NCBI RefSeq assembly: GCF_006547065.1
Contig: NZ_CP041243.1
Coordinates: forward strand, 2,309,001-2,373,000
DNA from: Brevundimonas sp. M20
Lineage (GTDB): Bacteria > Pseudomonadota > Alphaproteobacteria > Caulobacterales > Caulobacteraceae
Reading direction: 5' to 3'
Length of the DNA stretch: 64,000 nt
Position 1 is the stretch's first letter. Each line of letters starts with the position of its first letter. The notes under the pieces were generated by a model that did not search any database, was not told where the DNA came from, and saw only the letters and a list, made by a program, of their open reading frames with translations. This document shows positions 34,258 to 43,178 of this stretch, in pieces. Made by a program: the position numbers and the translations under genes.

Positions 34258-35470
34258 TGTCTTGATCATCGGGGCCGGGCCTGCGGGCTCGCTCGCCGCA
34301 GCGCTTCTGGCCCGCAAGGGCCATAAGGTCGAGATGATCGAGCGCACCCATTTCCCGCGCTTCTCGATCGGCGAAAGCCTGCTGGCCCAGTCGCTGGAGT
34401 TCCTGGGCGACGCCGGTCTGCTGGAGGACATCGAGGCCCACGGCTTCCAGTTCAAGGACGGCGTCGTCTTTGAACGCGCGGGCGTGACCACCCCGATCTA
34501 TTTCCCCGACAAGAGCGCACCAGGCCGGTCCACGACCTTCCAGGTCATGCGTTCGGAGTTCGACGACCTGCTGGCCAAGGGCGCGGTCAAACAGGGCGCG
34601 ACGGCCAGCTTCGGTCAGGAAGTCATCGCCTTCGAGAGCGATGACGACGGCGCGGTGGTGACCGTGCGTGACGAAGCCGGCGAGACCCGCCGCATCGAGG
34701 CCCGCTTCGTGCTGGACGCCAGCGGCTTCGGGCGGACGCTGAGCAAGCTGTGCGATCTGGAAACCCCGTCGGACTTCCCCACCCGTCGCGCGGTCTTCGG
34801 TCAGGTGAAGGACAACATCACCGCCCCGCACTTCGACCGGAACAAGATCCTGGTCACCATCCACCCCGAGAACCCGGTCATCTGGTACTGGCTGATCCCG
34901 CTGGCCAACGGCATCTCGTCGGTCGGCGTGGTCGGACCACAGGACGACATCGAGGCCGCCGGCGCGACCGATCACGAACGCCTGTGGAACCTGATCGCCA
35001 AGGTTCCGCACAAGCAGGACATCCTGAAGGACGCCGAGGTCTATCGCCCCGCCGCGACCATCGTGGGCTATGCCTGCAATGTGAAGAGCCTGCACGGCCC
35101 GAGCTTCGCCCTGCTGGGCAATGCGGCCGAGTTCCTGGACCCGGTCTTCTCGTCGGGCGTGACCATCGCCTTCAAGTCCGCGACCCTCGCCGCCGGTCTG
35201 GTGGACCGCCAACTCAAGGGCGAGACCATCGACTGGCAGGAGGAGTTCTCCAGGGAGCTCTACGTCGGCATCGACACCTTCCGGGAGTGCGTGGACGCCT
35301 GGTACACGGGCGCCCTGCAGACGATCATCTTCAATCGGCCGAAGGAGATGAACGACATCACCCGCCAGCTGACCTCGGTGCTGGCCGGCTATGCCTGGGA
35401 TCGCAGCAACATCTTCGTCAAGTCGCCCAAGCGGACGATGCGGACCGTGGAGCAGTGGTGCCTCGCCTGA
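34238..35470 (+). CDS. Flavin-dependent halogenase-like oxidoreductase
   Basis: A 410-aa FAD enzyme. G-A-G-P-A-G (12-17) is the dinucleotide fold. Three features match flavin-dependent halogenases. W-Y-W-L-I-P (216-221) fits WxWxIP. F-L-D-P-V-F-S-S-G (299-307) fits FxxPxxSxG. Lys 73 in F-Q-F-K-D-G is a candidate catalytic lysine. I-G-E-S-L near residue 45 is typical of phenolic or carrier-bound substrates. It overlaps apeM by 20 bp and apeN by 13 bp. Halogenation or hydroxylation of the aryl head group is likely; sequence alone cannot decide. Confidence 0.85.
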   Translation: MQTSRTDVLIIGAGPAGSLAAALLARKGHKVEMIERTHFPRFSIGESLLAQSLEFLGDAGLLEDIEAHGFQFKDGVVFERAGVTTPIYFPDKSAPGRSTTFQVMRSEFDDLLAKGAVKQGATASFGQEVIAFESDDDGAVVTVRDEAGETRRIEARFVLDASGFGRTLSKLCDLETPSDFPTRRAVFGQVKDNITAPHFDRNKILVTIHPENPVIWYWLIPLANGISSVGVVGPQDDIEAAGATDHERLWNLIAKVPHKQDILKDAEVYRPAATIVGYACNVKSLHGPSFALLGNAAEFLDPVFSSGVTIAFKSATLAAGLVDRQLKGETIDWQEEFSRELYVGIDTFRECVDAWYTGALQTIIFNRPKEMNDITRQLTSVLAGYAWDRSNIFVKSPKRTMRTVEQWCLA

Positions 35471-36063
35471 GGCTGGCGTCAGCGCTGGGCCTGACGGTCC
35501 TGCTGCTGACGGTCACGGGGTGCGCGACCGCGCCCCGTGAGCCCTCACACGCGACGGCGGGCGCCGAGTTGCAGGCGCGGATCGCGCCGGACATCGTCCT
35601 GACGCTGCCCAGCCCGCCGGCCTATCCGCAGACCCGCACGCTGATGCAGGCCGGACAGATTCGGCATGGCGACCGTCAGGCGGCCTTTGAGTCGATCCTG
35701 GCGCTGTCCCCCGACGAGGTGGAGATCGTCATCACCATGGCGGGCGGCGGCTTGCGGCTGTCGACCATCACCTGGACCGCCGCAGGTGTGCGCGAGACCC
35801 GTTCGCCCATCGCTCCGGACAGTATTCCGGTGGCGAACATTCTGGCGGACATCTTCATTGCCCTGTGGCCCGCGGAGGCGATCAACGCCGCCCTTCCCGA
35901 GGGTGTGACCCTGACCGAAACCGCCGACGGCGGGCGTCAGGTCCGTCGCGGTGATGAACTGATCTCCGAGATCGTGCCGGACGCCGCCAATCCGGCCCGT
36001 CGCGTGTCCCGCAATCTGGCCTTCGGTTACGAAGTCACCATCACCAGCCGGTCGCTGGACTGA
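35458..36063 (+). CDS. apeN: ApeN-like DUF3261 lipoprotein
   Basis: A 201-aa lipoprotein. The signal peptide ends in L-T-V-T-G-C with lipidated Cys about 22. The mature domain follows the DUF3261 layout found in APE clusters between the MMPL exporter and the first ketosynthase. A GTG start lies inside the halogenase-like gene (13-bp overlap), and the stop overlaps apeO (TGATG). It likely anchors or receives the pigment at the outer membrane; this is inferred from context. Confidence 0.8.
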   Translation: MPRLRLASALGLTVLLLTVTGCATAPREPSHATAGAELQARIAPDIVLTLPSPPAYPQTRTLMQAGQIRHGDRQAAFESILALSPDEVEIVITMAGGGLRLSTITWTAAGVRETRSPIAPDSIPVANILADIFIALWPAEAINAALPEGVTLTETADGGRQVRRGDELISEIVPDAANPARRVSRNLAFGYEVTITSRSLD

Positions 36064-37229
36064 TGGCGACGCCGATCCATATCGCCGACTATTCGGTCGC
36101 CTGTGCGCTCGGTGCGGACCGGGAGGCGGTCGCCGCCGCCCTGTTCGCCGCCGAGCCCGTCCGACTGTCGGGTGAAGCCACCCTGACCACGGGCCGGGTC
36201 GTGCCGGTCGGACGGCTGCCCTTCGATCTGGACGGCCCGGCGCACGAGACCCGCACCAACCAGATTCTGGCCCACTGCTTTGCGCCCCTGAAGGACGCCG
36301 TCGAGGCGGCCAAGGCGCGCTACGGCGCCGACCGGATCGGCGTGGTGATCGGCACCTCGACCTCCGGCATCGGCGAAGCCGGCGAGGCCCTGAAAGCCAG
36401 GCTGGCGACCGACCAATGGCCCGAAGGCTTCTCGATCAGGCCACAACAACTGGGCGACAGCGCCGCCTTCACCGCCAGACTGGCCGGTGTTCAGGGCCCG
36501 TATTTCTCGGTCTCGACCGCCTGCACCTCGGGCGGACGGGCGTTGGCCTCGGCCGCGCGGCTGATCCAGTCGGGTCTGTGCGACGTGGTGATCTGTGGCG
36601 GCGCGGACTCGCTGTGCGACCTGACCCTGAACGGCTTTTCGGCTCTGGGCTCGCTGTCGGGCGTGGTCTGCGCCCCGATGAGCGCGAACCGGGACGGGCT
36701 GAACCTCGGCGAGGGCGGCGCCCTGTTCCTGCTGACCCGCGAGCCCGGCCCCTACCGACTGGCGGGATGGGCCGGCAGCGTCGACGGGCACCATATGTCG
36801 GCGCCGGACCCCACGGGCCGTGGGGCGGAGGCGGCCATGCGCGCCGCCCTGACCATGGCGGGCCTTAAGGGCGACGCCGGACGCAACGCGGTGGACTTCA
36901 TCCACCTGCACGGCACGGCGACGCCGCTGAACGACCAGATGGAGGCCCATGTGGTCGAGCGGGTGTTCGGACTGGACACCCCCGCCGCCTCGACCAAGGC
37001 CCTGACCGGACACACCCTCGGCGCCGCCGGGGCGATCCAGGCGGCCCTGTGCCTGCTGGCGATGGAGCAGGGACAATTGCCGCCGCATGTCTGGGACGGC
37101 GAACGCGATCCCGAACTGCCGGTGATCCGGCTGGCGCAAGCGGGCGAAACCGCCTCGCTGAAGGCGATCCTGAGCGCCAGCTATGCGTTCGGCGGCAACA
37201 ACGTCGCGCTGGTTCTGACCGCCGCATGA
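36063..37229 (+). CDS. apeO: ApeO-like beta-ketoacyl-ACP synthase
   Basis: A 388-aa FabF-type ketosynthase with intact catalysis: Cys 154 in V-S-T-A-C-T-S-G, His in L-H-G-T-A-T, and His in T-G-H-T-L-G-A-A-G. It closes with Y-A-F-G-G-N-N. In characterised APE systems ApeO pairs with the Cys-less ApeC to elongate the polyene. It overlaps apeN by 1 bp and apeP by 4 bp. Confidence 0.92.
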   Translation: MATPIHIADYSVACALGADREAVAAALFAAEPVRLSGEATLTTGRVVPVGRLPFDLDGPAHETRTNQILAHCFAPLKDAVEAAKARYGADRIGVVIGTSTSGIGEAGEALKARLATDQWPEGFSIRPQQLGDSAAFTARLAGVQGPYFSVSTACTSGGRALASAARLIQSGLCDVVICGGADSLCDLTLNGFSALGSLSGVVCAPMSANRDGLNLGEGGALFLLTREPGPYRLAGWAGSVDGHHMSAPDPTGRGAEAAMRAALTMAGLKGDAGRNAVDFIHLHGTATPLNDQMEAHVVERVFGLDTPAASTKALTGHTLGAAGAIQAALCLLAMEQGQLPPHVWDGERDPELPVIRLAQAGETASLKAILSASYAFGGNNVALVLTAA

Positions 37230-37681
37230 CCGAGTTCCCCCCCATTGAGGCGCTGATCGTCCACCGTGCCGGCATGCTGCTGATCGACCGGATCATCGGC
37301 CGGGAGGACGAGGTCGTGACCAGCGAGGTGGTGATCCGTTCTGACCAGCTCTTCTTTCAGCCCGGACGCGGCGTACCCGCCTATGTCGGCTTCGAGCTGA
37401 TGGCGCAGACGATCAGCGCCTCGGACGGACTGGACCGACGCGACGAAGGTTTGCCGCCCGTCGTCGGCCTGCTGCTGGGTTGTCGGAAATATGCTGTCTC
37501 CCGCACCTTCTTCACCCAGGGCGAGCGGCTGGTGACCGAGGTGACGCCCCTGATCAGCGACGAGGGCATGACCGCCTTCCGCTGCCGGATTCTGGACGAC
37601 GCCGGGGAAGAACTGGCCAGCGCCACCATCAACGCCTACCGCCCCGACGACCTGTCGGCCTTCCTGCGATCACAGCAATGA
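37226..37681 (+). CDS. apeP: ApeP-like dehydratase
   Basis: A 151-aa hotdog-fold dehydratase. It shows the I-V-H-R-A-G-M-L-L-I-D-R start and F-E-L-M-A-Q-T-I-S-A helix. ApeP forms a complex with ApeI that dehydrates 3-hydroxyacyl-ACP to build the conjugated chain. It overlaps apeO and apeQ by 4 bp each. The gene at 19478 is a second copy of this type. Confidence 0.88.
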   Translation: MTEFPPIEALIVHRAGMLLIDRIIGREDEVVTSEVVIRSDQLFFQPGRGVPAYVGFELMAQTISASDGLDRRDEGLPPVVGLLLGCRKYAVSRTFFTQGERLVTEVTPLISDEGMTAFRCRILDDAGEELASATINAYRPDDLSAFLRSQQ

Positions 37682-38412
37682 CACAAGACAACCTGAAGCG
37701 ACCCGTTCTGGTCACCGGCGCCAGCAAGGGCATCGGCCGCGAGGTCGCCCTGCATCTGGCGCGCGCCGGTCATCCCGTCACAGTCCACTACGGCGGCGAC
37801 CGCGCCGGCGCCGAGGCCGTGGTTCAGGCCATCGTTGAGGCGGGCGGCGTGGCGGATGTGCTGGGCTTCGACGTCCGGGACCGTGACGCCACGCGTGACG
37901 CCCTGGTCGCCCGCATCGGGGAGGACGGCTTCTGGGGCGTGGTGCTGAGCGCCGGGGTGACCCGCGACAACGCCTTCCCCGCCATCGACGGAGCCGACTG
38001 GGATGTGGTCCTGCGGACCAATCTGGACGGCTTCTACAATGTGCTGCAGCCGCTGATCATGCCGATGATCCGGCGTCGGGACGGCGGGCGGATCGTGGCC
38101 ATCGCCTCGGTCTCCGGCGTGATCGGCAACCGCGGACAGGTGAACTACAGCGCCTCCAAGGCCGGGCTGATCGGCGCCGCCAAGGCGCTGGCGGTCGAGC
38201 TGGCCAAACGCAAGATCACCGTCAACTGCGTCGCCCCCGGCCTGGTCGAAACGGCCATGAGCGACGAGATCCCCAAGGAGATCGTGGACGCCGTTCCGAT
38301 GCAGCGCATGGGCACGGTGCGCGAAGTCGCGGCGGCCGTCGGGTTTCTGTTTTCACCGGACGCGGGCTATATCACCCGTCAGGTTCTGGGCGTGAACGGG
38401 GGGTTGATTTGA
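37678..38412 (+). CDS. apeQ: ApeQ-like 3-ketoacyl-ACP reductase (FabG family)
   Basis: A 244-aa short-chain dehydrogenase. The cofactor loop is T-G-A-S-K-G-I-G, the catalytic Ser is in I-A-S-V-S-G, and Tyr/Lys are in N-Y-S-A-S-K. The C-terminal V-L-G-V-N-G-G motif is FabG-like. It reduces the 3-keto group after each condensation. It is the only ketoreductase in the cluster, so it may also serve the resorcinol module, which lacks one. Confidence 0.92.
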   Translation: MTQDNLKRPVLVTGASKGIGREVALHLARAGHPVTVHYGGDRAGAEAVVQAIVEAGGVADVLGFDVRDRDATRDALVARIGEDGFWGVVLSAGVTRDNAFPAIDGADWDVVLRTNLDGFYNVLQPLIMPMIRRRDGGRIVAIASVSGVIGNRGQVNYSASKAGLIGAAKALAVELAKRKITVNCVAPGLVETAMSDEIPKEIVDAVPMQRMGTVREVAAAVGFLFSPDAGYITRQVLGVNGGLI

Positions 38413-39638
38413 CGCGTCGTGTCGTGGTGACCGGCATGGCCGGCGTCACCGCCCTGGGGGGCGAATGGGCTGAAATCGAGCGCCGCATGCGCGCAGGCGA
38501 GACCGGCACGCGCCGCATCGCCGACTGGGAGCGCCTGACGGACCTGACCTGCAAGGTCGGCGCCCCGGCGTCCTGGTTCGTCCACGAAGGCCGCTATCAC
38601 CGCCAGAAGTCCCGCTCGATGGGCCGGGTCGGCATCATGGCGGTCGACTCGGTCGAGCGCGCGTTAGCCCAGGCCGGCCTCACCGATGATCCGGTGCTGA
38701 AGACCGGCCGGACGGGCGTGGCCTGCGGTTCATCGTTCGGCTCGACCGACCCGATCCGGGACTTCGTGCACTTCCTCGAAACGGGCAAGGCGGGCGGGCT
38801 CAACGCCACCAGCTATATCCGCATGATGGCGCACACGGCCGCGGTGAACATCAGCGTCTTCTTCGGCCTGACCGGCCGGGTGATCACCACCTCCTCGGCC
38901 TGCACCTCGGGCTCGCAGGGCGTGGGCTACGGTTATGAGACCATCCTGCACAATCAGGCGGACATCATGATCGTGGGCGGGACCGAAGAGTTCTGTCCCA
39001 GCATGGCGATGGTCTTCGACCGCCTGTACGCCACCAGCTCGAACGGCAACGATACGCCGGAATCCGCCTGCCGCCCGTTCGAAGCCAGCCGCGACGGCAT
39101 GGTGACAGGCGAAGGCGCGGGCTTCCTGATCCTTGAGGAGCGGGAGCACGCGCTGGCGCGCGGCGCGACCATTCTGGCCGAGGTGACGGGCTTCGCCACC
39201 AACGCCGACGGCGCCCACATCTCGCACCCGGCGCGGGAGACCCAGGAACGGGTCATGCGTCAGGCCATGGAAATGGCCGGGATCGGCGTCAGCGACATCG
39301 CCTTCATCAGCGGGCACGGCACCGCGACCGTCGCGGGCGACGTGGTCGAGAGCCAGGCCACCCAGGCGGTCTATGGCAAGGACGTGCCTTTCCACACCCT
39401 GAAGGGCCATTTCGGTCACTCGCTGGGGGCCTGTGGCGGCATCGAGGCCTGGCTGGGCGTGGAGATGCTGCGGACGGGGTGGATCTCGCCCATCGCCAAC
39501 TTCCACGAGCACGACCCGCGTTGCGCCGAACTGGACTACGTCGGCGTGGGCGGACGCGTGATCGACGGGGACTACTTCGTGTCCAACAACTTCGCCTTCG
39601 GCGGCATCAACACCTCGCTGGTGTTCAAGCGGGCCTGA
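38409..39638 (+). CDS. apeR: ApeR-like beta-ketoacyl-ACP synthase
   Basis: A 409-aa FabF-type ketosynthase with Cys 165 in T-S-S-A-C-T-S-G, His in G-H-G-T-A-T and His in F-G-H-S-L-G-A-C-G. It starts at TTG overlapping the apeQ stop (TTGA). ApeR is the second, independent ketosynthase of APE systems. It ends the plus-strand operon 18 bp before the convergent apeI stop. Confidence 0.92.
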   Translation: MTRRVVVTGMAGVTALGGEWAEIERRMRAGETGTRRIADWERLTDLTCKVGAPASWFVHEGRYHRQKSRSMGRVGIMAVDSVERALAQAGLTDDPVLKTGRTGVACGSSFGSTDPIRDFVHFLETGKAGGLNATSYIRMMAHTAAVNISVFFGLTGRVITTSSACTSGSQGVGYGYETILHNQADIMIVGGTEEFCPSMAMVFDRLYATSSNGNDTPESACRPFEASRDGMVTGEGAGFLILEEREHALARGATILAEVTGFATNADGAHISHPARETQERVMRQAMEMAGIGVSDIAFISGHGTATVAGDVVESQATQAVYGKDVPFHTLKGHFGHSLGACGGIEAWLGVEMLRTGWISPIANFHEHDPRCAELDYVGVGGRVIDGDYFVSNNFAFGGINTSLVFKRA

Positions 39639-39656
39639 CCTCAGCCCGGACCGGCA

Positions 39657-40022
39657 TCAGGCCAGATCGCCGACGTCGCCCTGTGAGGCCGGCGACCCGT
39701 TCAGCTTGAACACAAACGACAGCCCGCCCGTCGACGGGTAGTGGCGCAGCTCCAGCACCACGACGTCGCCGGGCGCCAGCACGCGGCGGAATTTCAGCCG
39801 CGAGATGGTCGCGCTGGACGGCCAGCCGCCCCATACCCGCTCGGCCAGCAGCACGGCCAGATGAGCCTGTGACACGCCCGGCAGGATGGGCTGGCCGGGG
39901 AAATGGCCGTCGAAATAGATCAGCTCGGGGACGAGGGTGAAGGCGATCTCCGCCGTCGTCTCGCCGGTGCGCCGGATATCCAGATCAAGCACGTCCAGCG
40001 GACTGGAAGCAGTCGGGGTCAT
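39657..40022 (-). CDS. apeI: ApeI-like dehydratase
   Basis: A 121-aa hotdog dehydratase. D-G-H-F-P-G-Q-P-I-L-P-G-V is the catalytic-His motif. It is the partner of ApeP. It is the last gene of the minus-strand operon and overlaps apeH by 4 bp. The conserved motif matches the protein at 20017, which is shorter. Confidence 0.88.
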   Translation of the reverse strand: MTPTASSPLDVLDLDIRRTGETTAEIAFTLVPELIYFDGHFPGQPILPGVSQAHLAVLLAERVWGGWPSSATISRLKFRRVLAPGDVVVLELRHYPSTGGLSFVFKLNGSPASQGDVGDLA

Positions 40023-41338
40023 GGGCGGCTCCCCTGCGGCGCGCCGAACAGGGCGCTGAGCGTGGACAGGATACGCTTGCCCTGGCTGTTGGTCTCGATG
40101 CGGTCAACGAAGCGCCAGTATTTCGGGCGTTCGGCGCTCTCCAGCAGGGGAGAGACAGCGGCGCGCAGGCGGCGGGACAGGCGGAATGTCCCCTCCTCCG
40201 CCAGCACGGCCTGACCGGCGAGGGTCAGCTCGACCACCGCGCCCAGCGCGCCCTTGTGATCCGACAGCGAAAGGGCGGCGACGGCCGCGATCTCTGGCAG
40301 TCGGCCCAGCATGTCCTCGACCCGGGCCAGCGAGACCCGCTTGCCGTCGATCTTCACGATCCGGTCACCGCGCGGCTTCAAACGAAAGCGGCCGTCGGGC
40401 TGCTGGTCGATGACGTCGCCCGTCCGCTCGGGCCCGTCGTCCTGCAGATAGGGCGAGCGGACGATCAGGGCCTGCGTCTCATCCGCGGTGATCGAGACGT
40501 CCGGGAATGGGGTCCAGAGGGCATCAGGCGCGGTCTGACGGCGCCAGGCGAGGCCGCCCGTCTCGGTCGAGCCGAGCACCTCGGTGGCCGGGCGACCGAA
40601 GACCGTCACGCACTCAGCCGCCGCATCGGTCGGCAGGAGCTGGCCGGAGGAAAAGATCAGACCGGGCGTCGGCTGGTACATCTCCACGCGCGGCGACAGA
40701 CGGGTCAAATGGGCCGGGCTTGAGACCAGCGTGCCCCCCCCGAAACGGCCTTCGAGGTTCTCCCAATAGACGGCGGGAGCGTCGTCGCTGACCCGACCGG
40801 ACATGATCGGCCAGACCACGCGGAAGAGGAAGCCGTAGAAATGTTGATGGGAGACGGTCGAAATGACCGGCCCCGCCTCCGCGCCCCAAAGGTTGTCCAG
40901 AGCTCGCGCCTCGACCTCAAGCCGGGACAGGTTCTTGCGGACACGCTTGGGCGCGCCCGAGGAGCCCGAGGTGAAGAAATCGATGACCGGGTCCGTGACG
41001 GCGTCAGCCAGCGCGGCGACATCGCCATCCAGCAGACCCCCGAAAAGGTCGTCGGTGATCAGGGCCTCGGGCGGACAGCCGATCTCGGCCAGATACTCCG
41101 GCTGGGCGTGGGCGGGCATGGCGATCATCCGCCCGGCCGCGGCGGCGGCGAGAAGACTGGCGGTCAGGTGCGCGGCGGACGCCACGCTGAGGAAGACCGT
41201 GTCGCGCGTGGCCTGTACACGCGGCAGAAGGGCGGCGGCCAGACGTCGGACGTCGCCCGCCGTCACGACCTCGCCGTCGCGCTGGAACAGCGGACGGGCG
41301 GCGTCGGTCTGGATCAGGGTCTGGATAAGGCCGTTCAT
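40019..41338 (-). CDS. apeH: ApeH-like acyl-AMP ligase
   Basis: A 439-aa AMP-binding enzyme. The phosphate loop is F-F-T-S-G-S-S-G-A-P-K. An E-V-L-G-S-T-E-T-G segment (motif A5) and a R-T-G-D region follow, with C-terminal Lys in N-S-Q-G-K-R. In APE synthesis it activates the aromatic starter, such as 4-hydroxycinnamate or 4-hydroxybenzoate, and loads it on an ACP. The substrate should come from the lyase at 29559. It overlaps apeI and apeG by 4 bp. Confidence 0.88.
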   Translation of the reverse strand: MNGLIQTLIQTDAARPLFQRDGEVVTAGDVRRLAAALLPRVQATRDTVFLSVASAAHLTASLLAAAAAGRMIAMPAHAQPEYLAEIGCPPEALITDDLFGGLLDGDVAALADAVTDPVIDFFTSGSSGAPKRVRKNLSRLEVEARALDNLWGAEAGPVISTVSHQHFYGFLFRVVWPIMSGRVSDDAPAVYWENLEGRFGGGTLVSSPAHLTRLSPRVEMYQPTPGLIFSSGQLLPTDAAAECVTVFGRPATEVLGSTETGGLAWRRQTAPDALWTPFPDVSITADETQALIVRSPYLQDDGPERTGDVIDQQPDGRFRLKPRGDRIVKIDGKRVSLARVEDMLGRLPEIAAVAALSLSDHKGALGAVVELTLAGQAVLAEEGTFRLSRRLRAAVSPLLESAERPKYWRFVDRIETNSQGKRILSTLSALFGAPQGSRP

Positions 41339-41904
41339 CGTGCTTCCATGGCGCGCCGGGCTAAGGGACGCACCACCAGCTCGCCGACGATCAGGACACC
41401 GATCAGCCCATAGGAGACGCCGGCGTTGTAGAGGGTCCAGACATGCCAGTCGGCCCAGATGGCGGTCCAGACCGCGACGGCGCCGTTCAGAACGAAGAAG
41501 CCGGTCCAGATCATGGTGACCACGCGGGTGTAGGCGACTCCGCTGGGCGGCAGGTCCGGATCGGTCATCCGCGCGAACCGCTCGATCATGCTGGGACCGC
41601 GCAGAAGCGTCTGACCGAAGGCGAGGAACATCGCCGCGTTCATGAAGGCCGGATAGAGCCGGACCGACAGCTCGCGATCAAACAGGGCCACCGTCACCAG
41701 CCCCCCCGCCGCCAGCAACAGCCCCAAGGTCAGGGCTCCGGGCGTGCGACGGGCGCGGTCAGACAGGGTGCGCAGAAGCAGGAAGGCCAGCAGCCCGCCG
41801 ACCACCCATCCGGGTCCGACGGTGCGCACCGCGATCGCGGCGACGACAGGGTAGAGTACCGAGGTTGCGACTAGCAGAACCGCCGGTACATCAACCTTGG
41901 GCAT
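41335..41904 (-). CDS. apeG: ApeG-like multi-pass membrane protein (COG4648 type)
   Basis: A 189-aa integral membrane protein with about six hydrophobic segments (about residues 6-24, 28-46, 57-75, 85-100, 128-150 and 155-178). It matches the small predicted membrane protein always found between ACP and AMP-ligase genes in APE clusters. Its biochemical role is unknown; assembly of enzymes at the membrane is possible. It overlaps apeF by 14 bp and apeH by 4 bp. Confidence 0.8.
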   Translation of the reverse strand: MPKVDVPAVLLVATSVLYPVVAAIAVRTVGPGWVVGGLLAFLLLRTLSDRARRTPGALTLGLLLAAGGLVTVALFDRELSVRLYPAFMNAAMFLAFGQTLLRGPSMIERFARMTDPDLPPSGVAYTRVVTMIWTGFFVLNGAVAVWTAIWADWHVWTLYNAGVSYGLIGVLIVGELVVRPLARRAMEAR

Positions 41905-42151
41905 GCTTCTTCTGGGCGAGGTTCAGCACGTCGTCGATCGTGCGGATGCCGCGGAACTCGTCCGGTTCGATCTTGCGGCCGGTGATTTCCTTCAGCTGGA
42001 CCATCAGATCGATCGCGTCGATCGAGTCGAGGTTGAGCTGCTCCACCAGATCGGCTTCGGGCGTGATCAGGTCACGGGGCACGTCGAAGGCGGAGACGAG
42101 ATACTCCTTGATCTCGGAATAGATGGTCTCACGTTCCATGACGGCGCTCAT
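41891..42151 (-). CDS. apeF: ApeF-like acyl carrier protein
   Basis: An 86-aa ACP. The phosphopantetheine site is Ser 43 in L-N-L-D-S-I-D-A-I. It is acidic and helical. Its ATG overlaps the stop of apeE. Two adjacent ACP genes are characteristic of APE clusters; one is thought to carry the starter and the other the growing chain. Confidence 0.92.
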   Translation of the reverse strand: MSAVMERETIYSEIKEYLVSAFDVPRDLITPEADLVEQLNLDSIDAIDLMVQLKEITGRKIEPDEFRGIRTIDDVLNLAQKKHAQG

Positions 42152-42420
42152 TGCTTCAGGGCCTTCTGCTGGGCCACGAAGGCGATCAGGGCGTTGATCG
42201 TCTGGAAGTGGCTGTGCAGTTGCTTGTCATCAACATCGATCTTGATGTCGAACTTCTTCTGCAGCGCGACCCCGATCTCCAGCGCGTCGATGGAATCGAG
42301 CGCCAGACCGGTATTGCCGAACAGATCCTCGTCGGCGCCGATGTCATCCGGGGTGATGTCCTCGAGGTTCAGGACCTCGATGATCGCGGATTTCATCTCG
42401 AATTCGGTGGGTGTCGTCAT
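42148..42420 (-). CDS. apeE: ApeE-like acyl carrier protein
   Basis: A 90-aa ACP with Ser 43 in L-A-L-D-S-I-D-A-L as the attachment site. The ATG at 42420 was chosen over an upstream in-frame start because it overlaps the apeD stop (ATGA) and gives a normal ACP length. It is the second of three carrier proteins in the window. Confidence 0.92.
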   Translation of the reverse strand: MTTPTEFEMKSAIIEVLNLEDITPDDIGADEDLFGNTGLALDSIDALEIGVALQKKFDIKIDVDDKQLHSHFQTINALIAFVAQQKALKQ

Positions 42421-43178
42421 GCGGCAAGCAGTTCTTCTATTCGGCGCTCCACCTGCATGCACAGGCTCCTGGCGGCGATGGCGGATTGAATGGATTGGTC
42501 CGGAACGTCAATATGTTCATGGACCTGGATGACCCAGTGAGCGCGCCGACTGGGGACTTTGTACCACGGCTCGCCCTTCAGCAGGGTCGGCGGACTGCAG
42601 GTGATGGTGACCAGTCGGACCGGCGCCTGTGAGCGGTGGGCGATATAGGCGAAGCCCCGCTGGTACTTCGGCTTGACGCCCGGCGGCGTGCGCGAACCCT
42701 CGGGGAAGATGACCAGATTGTTCCCGGCCTCCAGCGCCGCGACACAGTCCTCGATCAGCCGCTCGGGATCGTTCTCGTTGGGAATATAGTTGGCCGCCGT
42801 CACCACGCCGCGCATGAACGGATTGCGCCAGACCCCCGCCTTCACCACGCATTGGGTCCGCTCCATCAGCGACATGATGAAGACGATGTCGAGCAGGGAG
42901 GGGTGGTTGGCGATGACCAGTGTGCCCCGGTCATTCCGCAGCAGCTCGGCGCCGTGAACCTCGTAGGAAACGGCCCCGAGGAAGACCATGATCCGCACAT
43001 AGGTGCGCCAGACGCGGTGTACGGTCTGCTGGGCGATGCGGGTCCGCTGCTCCCGATCGCGGACAAGCAGGTTGATCAGCGGGAAGACCACGATGGCGAG
43101 GAACAGCCCCCCCAGCCCGAACAGGGCGAAGGACGTGCCCGTCGCGATCAGCAGCCAGAATCTTGCGAGCGCCTTCAT
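42417..43178 (-). CDS. apeD: ApeD-like 1-acylglycerol-3-phosphate-type acyltransferase
   Basis: A 253-aa membrane acyltransferase of the PlsC type. An N-terminal TM lies at about residues 10-38. The acyltransferase motif N-H-P-S-L-L-D is near residue 92, followed by the F-P-E-G-S-R block near residue 160. It probably transfers the polyene chain to a lipid or glycolipid acceptor. It overlaps apeC and apeE by 4 bp each. Confidence 0.88.
   Translation of the reverse strand: MKALARFWLLIATGTSFALFGLGGLFLAIVVFPLINLLVRDREQRTRIAQQTVHRVWRTYVRIMVFLGAVSYEVHGAELLRNDRGTLVIANHPSLLDIVFIMSLMERTQCVVKAGVWRNPFMRGVVTAANYIPNENDPERLIEDCVAALEAGNNLVIFPEGSRTPPGVKPKYQRGFAYIAHRSQAPVRLVTITCSPPTLLKGEPWYKVPSRRAHWVIQVHEHIDVPDQSIQSAIAARSLCMQVERRIEELLAA

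Noticed and set aside
34750..36063. 437-aa frame suggesting a fusion of halogenase and DUF3261 regions
   Set aside because: The first two thirds are an out-of-frame reading of the halogenase-like gene. Only the part from GTG 35458, with a lipoprotein signal, is real.
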